From Pseudomonadota bacterium (GTDB taxonomy: Bacteria; Pseudomonadota; Alphaproteobacteria; Acetobacterales; Acetobacteraceae): 9,024 nucleotides of DNA. The translations under genes were made by a program, and so were the position numbers. Below are positions 6,165 to 9,024 of the stretch, piece by piece. Numbering within the stretch: the first letter of the stretch is position 1; the number at the start of each line of letters is the position of its first letter. The stretch covers positions 1 to 9,024 of the forward strand of contig JAJZCS010000062.1 of NCBI GenBank assembly GCA_021829055.1, given 5' to 3'. Below the pieces are notes generated by a model. It was given only the letters and a program-made list of their open reading frames with translations, made no database searches and had not been told where the DNA came from.

Positions 6165-7148
6165 TCAAACTACAGTCTCGGCAAAAACGGGGAACCGCGT
6201 ATAAAGACGCCGGTATTTATCGGCCTGTTCCTGCACAACCCTGACCCCGGAACTGGCAACTCTTTCCACAAACTCTTCGGCGCCGCAAGGCAAAAGTCGG
6301 TCCAAAGCCATCTTCTCTTTCGTCGTAATTGGAATGAGATCGAGAACATCGCGCGCCGCGGCATCACCGGAGAAGAGATGAGCTGCATCAACCTCCTCCG
6401 CCAACTGTCTCCACGAAACGACAGCTCCTCCGACCGTCGTCATCGGCGCATTGTCCTCGTGATACAGATCGAAAAGGGGAACGAAGCGGTCGGGCATCTG
6501 CTCAGTCTCTCGTCCGCTGCCTCGAACGACACCCGACATGTAATTCAGAAGCGACCTGCTCAAAAGGGCCGGAAATTCTTGTGGCAAAACATCCGGCTTT
6601 CCCAACCCTGCGTCGGTCGGAACAGCGTCGCCAAGAAGGCCTCGCAAAGTTTTTATCGAAGACTCCTTCTCTGTGCCAACACCGGATCGACGATAATTAT
6701 TTCTATGAGCGTTCACACTCACGACAACAACGCTACCAACCGCCGCTTTCAACAGGAAACGATGACAATCTGCACGAACATCGTCGTCGAAGCGCCCATC
6801 GTAATCCAGCCAGGCGATGGAAGGTACGCTCCACGCTTCGGAGCTCATCGCAGCCAAAACTTCGGACACAGCCCCACTCTTGATCTCGATGCAATCGTAG
6901 GGCTTGTTGAATTCGGCTCGACCTGCTCCTTCTTCACGTTCGATCGACCACATGTTCGCGATACAGAGAACTCTGTGGGCCAGAATAAAATCGACGAACC
7001 ACATACTTCCAAGGCCGAGATAGCGATAGCTGGGCAACGGGAACGCAGCCTCCATCCGCTTCAGCCGATCGAAAACCAAACGTCGCTCAATATGTTTGTT
7101 GGTTCGAATCGAATAGTCGACCCTATGGAATGATGGCGTGTTGCTCAT
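6165..7148 (-). CDS. Methyltransferase-fold protein paired with GHKL ATPase
   Basis: A 327-residue protein of uncertain function. Seen: YRYLGLGSMWFVDF (41-54), with a glycine pattern like motif I of Rossmann-type SAM-dependent methyltransferases. Next is MWSIE (66-70), with an acidic residue where the second strand should end. FNKPYDCIEIKSG (80-92) follows, and then IAWLDYDGRF (111-120), placed like the strand-4 acidic motif. VGSVVVVSVNAHRNN (137-151) would be the next core strand. The C-terminal half is not recognised. The pattern recalls O-methyltransferase-like proteins found in defence loci, but a substrate cannot be named and the domain could bind nucleotide without catalysis. Its ATG overlaps the stop of the upstream ATPase gene (ATGA, 7145-7148), so the two products are probably made together and may form a complex. 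Its 3' end faces the vsr stop 11 bases away, with no terminator between. No truncation or frameshift is seen. Confidence 0.6.
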   Translation of the reverse strand: MSNTPSFHRVDYSIRTNKHIERRLVFDRLKRMEAAFPLPSYRYLGLGSMWFVDFILAHRVLCIANMWSIEREEGAGRAEFNKPYDCIEIKSGAVSEVLAAMSSEAWSVPSIAWLDYDGRFDDDVRADCHRFLLKAAVGSVVVVSVNAHRNNYRRSGVGTEKESSIKTLRGLLGDAVPTDAGLGKPDVLPQEFPALLSRSLLNYMSGVVRGSGRETEQMPDRFVPLFDLYHEDNAPMTTVGGAVVSWRQLAEEVDAAHLFSGDAAARDVLDLIPITTKEKMALDRLLPCGAEEFVERVASSGVRVVQEQADKYRRLYTRFPVFAETVV

Positions 7149-8500
7149 GATTTGCCGAGCTCCATGGAGCGGTAGTACTCGAAAGTGCGAATCCCAACCT
7201 CTTTTGCCGACATATCGACATTCCCCAATGCCTCCGCGACCTCTTTCACGTGTTGTCGCAGCCGCGGATAGGCAATGGTGACATTAGCCGGACCGGATCT
7301 TTTCCCAGCCACCTCTGGCAATTTCATCGGATTTGGGTTGACCAAGCCGGTGGACACGCTTACAAAGGCCGCAGCCGCCTCGACTTCCTTAGCAGCCTGG
7401 GGATCCGCTTTGCGTTGCCCTGTGTACGCGGTAAATACGCTCGAGAGCTCCTTCATCCGAACGAGTGCCCGTAAATACAATGGCTCGCTGCTGTCGACTT
7501 CGCGTTTTGTCGTCGTCCATGGAAGCTTTTTGGGGTCGTCGCTCTCGAAGAAAACGAAGCCGGCAAACCCGTTGTATTGCGGATGCCATACCGGAAATCT
7601 TTGGTTTCCCCAGACGGTGAGGTCGGTCTTATCGCCTGCAAGCACTACACGCTCGTTACAGACGACATACCAACCATATGCCTCAGTGTCAGCCAGACGC
7701 AGCTCATCGGGAATGTCCGTATCGAGTTCTTTCATCAAACCTGCAACGATTCGAACGCGGACACCATCGTCCTCATATGCGACAACCGCGGGCTCGACAC
7801 CATTGCCTTCTTTGAGGCGATATTCGTAACTCGGCACCTCCGTCCCGTTGATCGATATGGAGAACCCTTTATCGATAATAAAGGCGTAGTCCCGTGCCAT
7901 CGTGCGAATCAGCTCGTTGATAAACGTGGGATCGGCAAAGGCATTCGCTATTTGTGGATACAGATCCTCAATCACGATCCGGGTGCCGACTTCTTGATTG
8001 CCTTTCAGCGACTCAAGATCGAAATCCCAGTCCGCATCGTTTTTTTCCCATTCGTCGACGTCCACCTTGACAACGAACGCATCGATGGATGGACGAGACT
8101 CGACTCTCGCCTTTCTTCCTATCTTGAAGATCGCACGCTTCATGCCGATGCCATACAAGCCGATCGAATGGTCGACGTCGTGCGGAGCGTCTTTTCTGCG
8201 CCCGAAATGGAAAGCGTAATCGACGGCGTCGTTCAGTGATATACCACCGCAGTTGTCGCTAACGACAAATGCTTGTCCAGCAATCGACAGCCCCACTCTG
8301 AACCCATCGAAGAGACGACCGTCAGCCTTTGGGGCGCCATGCTTGATCGTGCGACGCGCACCATCGATAGCATTGTCCAAGAGATCGAGAATACAGTCGG
8401 GAAGCGTGATATCCCTGGTAATCATCCTGACGAAAAAATCCTTCGTCGGCGACCCGCTCGCCCGCTGTTTCGGCAGATCCGAACCGTCCGTTGCAGCCAT
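7145..8500 (-). CDS. GHKL-type (MutL/MORC-like) ATPase
   Basis: A 451-residue ATP-binding protein of the GHKL superfamily (gyrase, Hsp90, histidine kinase, MutL). Seen: the N box ILDLLDNAIDGA (37-48) with Asn43 for magnesium. The G1 box is VVSDNCGGIS (79-88) with Asp82 to contact adenine. The G2 box is GLYGIGMKRA (114-123), which forms the ATP lid. PWTTTKREVD (327-336) carries a lysine (Lys332) placed like the gamma-phosphate-contacting lysine of the MutL/Hsp90 second domain. At the general-base position, where MutL has Glu four residues before the Asn, this protein has Asp39. GHKL ATPases of the MutL/MORC type next to C5 methyltransferases and Vsr have been described in restriction-modification loci. 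There the ATP-driven dimerisation is thought to couple DNA sensing to an effector. ATG 8500 follows a run of six G residues three bases upstream. The gene leads a two-gene operon with the methyltransferase-fold protein. It looks full length. Confidence 0.82.
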   Translation of the reverse strand: MAATDGSDLPKQRASGSPTKDFFVRMITRDITLPDCILDLLDNAIDGARRTIKHGAPKADGRLFDGFRVGLSIAGQAFVVSDNCGGISLNDAVDYAFHFGRRKDAPHDVDHSIGLYGIGMKRAIFKIGRKARVESRPSIDAFVVKVDVDEWEKNDADWDFDLESLKGNQEVGTRIVIEDLYPQIANAFADPTFINELIRTMARDYAFIIDKGFSISINGTEVPSYEYRLKEGNGVEPAVVAYEDDGVRVRIVAGLMKELDTDIPDELRLADTEAYGWYVVCNERVVLAGDKTDLTVWGNQRFPVWHPQYNGFAGFVFFESDDPKKLPWTTTKREVDSSEPLYLRALVRMKELSSVFTAYTGQRKADPQAAKEVEAAAAFVSVSTGLVNPNPMKLPEVAGKRSGPANVTIAYPRLRQHVKEVAEALGNVDMSAKEVGIRTFEYYRSMELGKS

Positions 8501-8549
8501 ATGCCCCCCATTCTTGGCATTGAAATCGAGCGCTTAAATATGCGTCATC

Positions 8550-8930
8550 TTACAAGCATGCAGTTCTGATGCGATGAAGAATAGCTTCTGCGCGTGACCC
8601 ATGCGCGGACTGCCCGTGCCTCAACGATTTCACTTGAAGGCGTGAGCTGCCACGCGTGTTCTTCCAAACCCCGCGAACCTTTGCGTGAGACCGCAGAACT
8701 TGATGCAACTCGTTGTCGGAAATCGGCGCTCCGTCCCCAGAAAGCAGGATGCCTGTAGCGCGGGTTTCGGTCGGCCGCAACTCGCATTCGACAACGCATG
8801 CACGCCGATCCCATGCGATGACATCGATGATCATAACACCGCGACAACGATGTTGCCGGGCATCTAGCCACGCCCAATCGCCCCTCCGATCCGGGTACTC
8901 TTGCGGGATCGACGCTAGACCTTTCCATGC
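8550..8930 (-). CDS. Unrecognised coding-like fragment (possibly 5'-truncated)
   Basis: The frame is open from just below a TAG at 8931-8933 to TAA 8550-8552. The only ATG is at 8834, which gives a 94-residue protein beginning MIIDVIAWDRRACVVECELR. The residues before that ATG also look coding (SIPQEYPDRRGDWAWLDARQ). This suggests the ATG is internal to a longer gene that lost its 5' part at the junction with the IS630-type scrap near 8930. The visible part has alternating hydrophobic strands (MIIDVIAW, CVVECELRP), then a helix (DNELHQVLRSHAKVRGVW) and a basic tail. I do not recognise the family and assign no function. It is on the same strand as the GHKL ATPase gene, ending 49 bases before it. 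A direct link to that operon is possible but not shown. Confidence 0.4.
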   Translation of the reverse strand, partial: AWKGLASIPQEYPDRRGDWAWLDARQHRCRGVMIIDVIAWDRRACVVECELRPTETRATGILLSGDGAPISDNELHQVLRSHAKVRGVWKNTRGSSRLQVKSLRHGQSAHGSRAEAILHRIRTACL

Positions 8931-9024
8931 CTATCCGGTTGACGCCCAAGGCTGTAGTCGTGCGTCACGCCCTCGAGGTAACCCCATCCCATCGGCAACA
9001 CCGGTTGGGTGCGTTCGATCGCCT
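8915..9024 (-). pseudogene. IS630-family transposase fragment
   Basis: Reading down from base 9022, the minus strand encodes AIERTQPVLPMGWGYLEGVT followed by HDYS. This matches the internal 'RTQP.LP....THDY' region of IS630-family transposases, which precedes the block with the second catalytic acidic residue. After the codon for Tyr at 8954-8956 the likeness ends, and the frame stops at TAG 8915-8917. The element continues, if at all, beyond the right edge of the window. Its break lies next to the truncated coding-like fragment, marking a recombination or deletion junction. Confidence 0.55.

Noticed and set aside
6378..7133. Long open frame (251 codons) on the plus strand
   Set aside because: It is antisense to the methyltransferase-fold gene, which has an ATGA-coupled start and ordered motifs. 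The plus frame has no motif and no ribosome-binding site.
7866..7884. Perfect 7-bp inverted repeat CCTTTAT / ATAAAGG
   Set aside because: It lies inside the GHKL ATPase coding region and is explained by the encoded residues; no regulatory role is suggested.
7577..8239. Open frame of 220 codons on the plus strand
   Set aside because: It is the antisense shadow of the GHKL ATPase gene, whose N, G1 and G2 boxes fix the coding strand.
1..9024. CRISPR array, tRNA or rRNA gene
   Set aside because: No regularly spaced repeats were seen and no tRNA- or rRNA-like sequence was noticed by eye on either strand.

Overview
This 9 kb window looks like an accessory defence island in a GC-rich proteobacterial genome. 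It is GC-rich and gene-dense, with overlapping operon genes. It holds remnants of IS3-, IS1595- and IS630-type insertion sequences and of a TniQ gene of Tn7-like transposons. I favour a gamma- or betaproteobacterium, but nothing here fixes the genus. All protein calls come from reading motifs by eye; no database search was possible.

Layout. (1) Positions 1-1355, plus strand: the last 26 codons of a gene that runs in from the left, joined by a 4-base GTGA overlap to a 425-residue protein. That protein has a McrC/DUF2357-like PEN motif and a C-terminal PD-(D/E)XK nuclease motif. It may be the nuclease half of an McrBC-like two-gene system whose ATPase lies outside the window. (2) Positions 1430-2906, minus strand: two tightly spaced genes. 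The upstream one encodes a Panacea/SocA-like domain protein and the downstream one a protein with a possible PemK/MazF-like fold, in a toxin-antitoxin-like arrangement. (3) Positions about 2929-4480: a graveyard of mobile DNA. It holds an IS3-type transposase C-terminus (minus), a possible ankyrin-repeat scrap (minus), a frameshifted TniQ-like remnant (plus) and the N-terminal third of an IS1595-type transposase (plus) behind a hairpin that covers its ribosome-binding site. (4) Positions 4540-8500: an intact-looking four-gene DNA-modification module. A C5-cytosine methyltransferase and a Vsr endonuclease lie on the plus strand. They meet, tail to tail with an 11-base gap, a minus-strand pair: a GHKL (MutL/MORC-like) ATPase and a methyltransferase-fold protein, overlapping by ATGA. 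(5) Positions 8550-9024, minus strand: an unrecognised coding-like fragment joined to a scrap of IS630-type transposase.

The most coherent system is module 4. The methyltransferase would mark cytosines. Vsr would nick at T:G mismatches arising from deamination of methylcytosine, or may have been adapted as the restriction nuclease. The ATPase and its partner look like an ATP-driven sensor or effector pair. Associations of C5 methyltransferases, Vsr-type nucleases and MutL/MORC-like GHKL ATPases have been described by comparative genomics, so the class is not new. The job of the methyltransferase-fold partner remains open as far as I know. Together with the McrC-like and toxin-antitoxin-like genes, up to three candidate defence modules lie within 9 kb.
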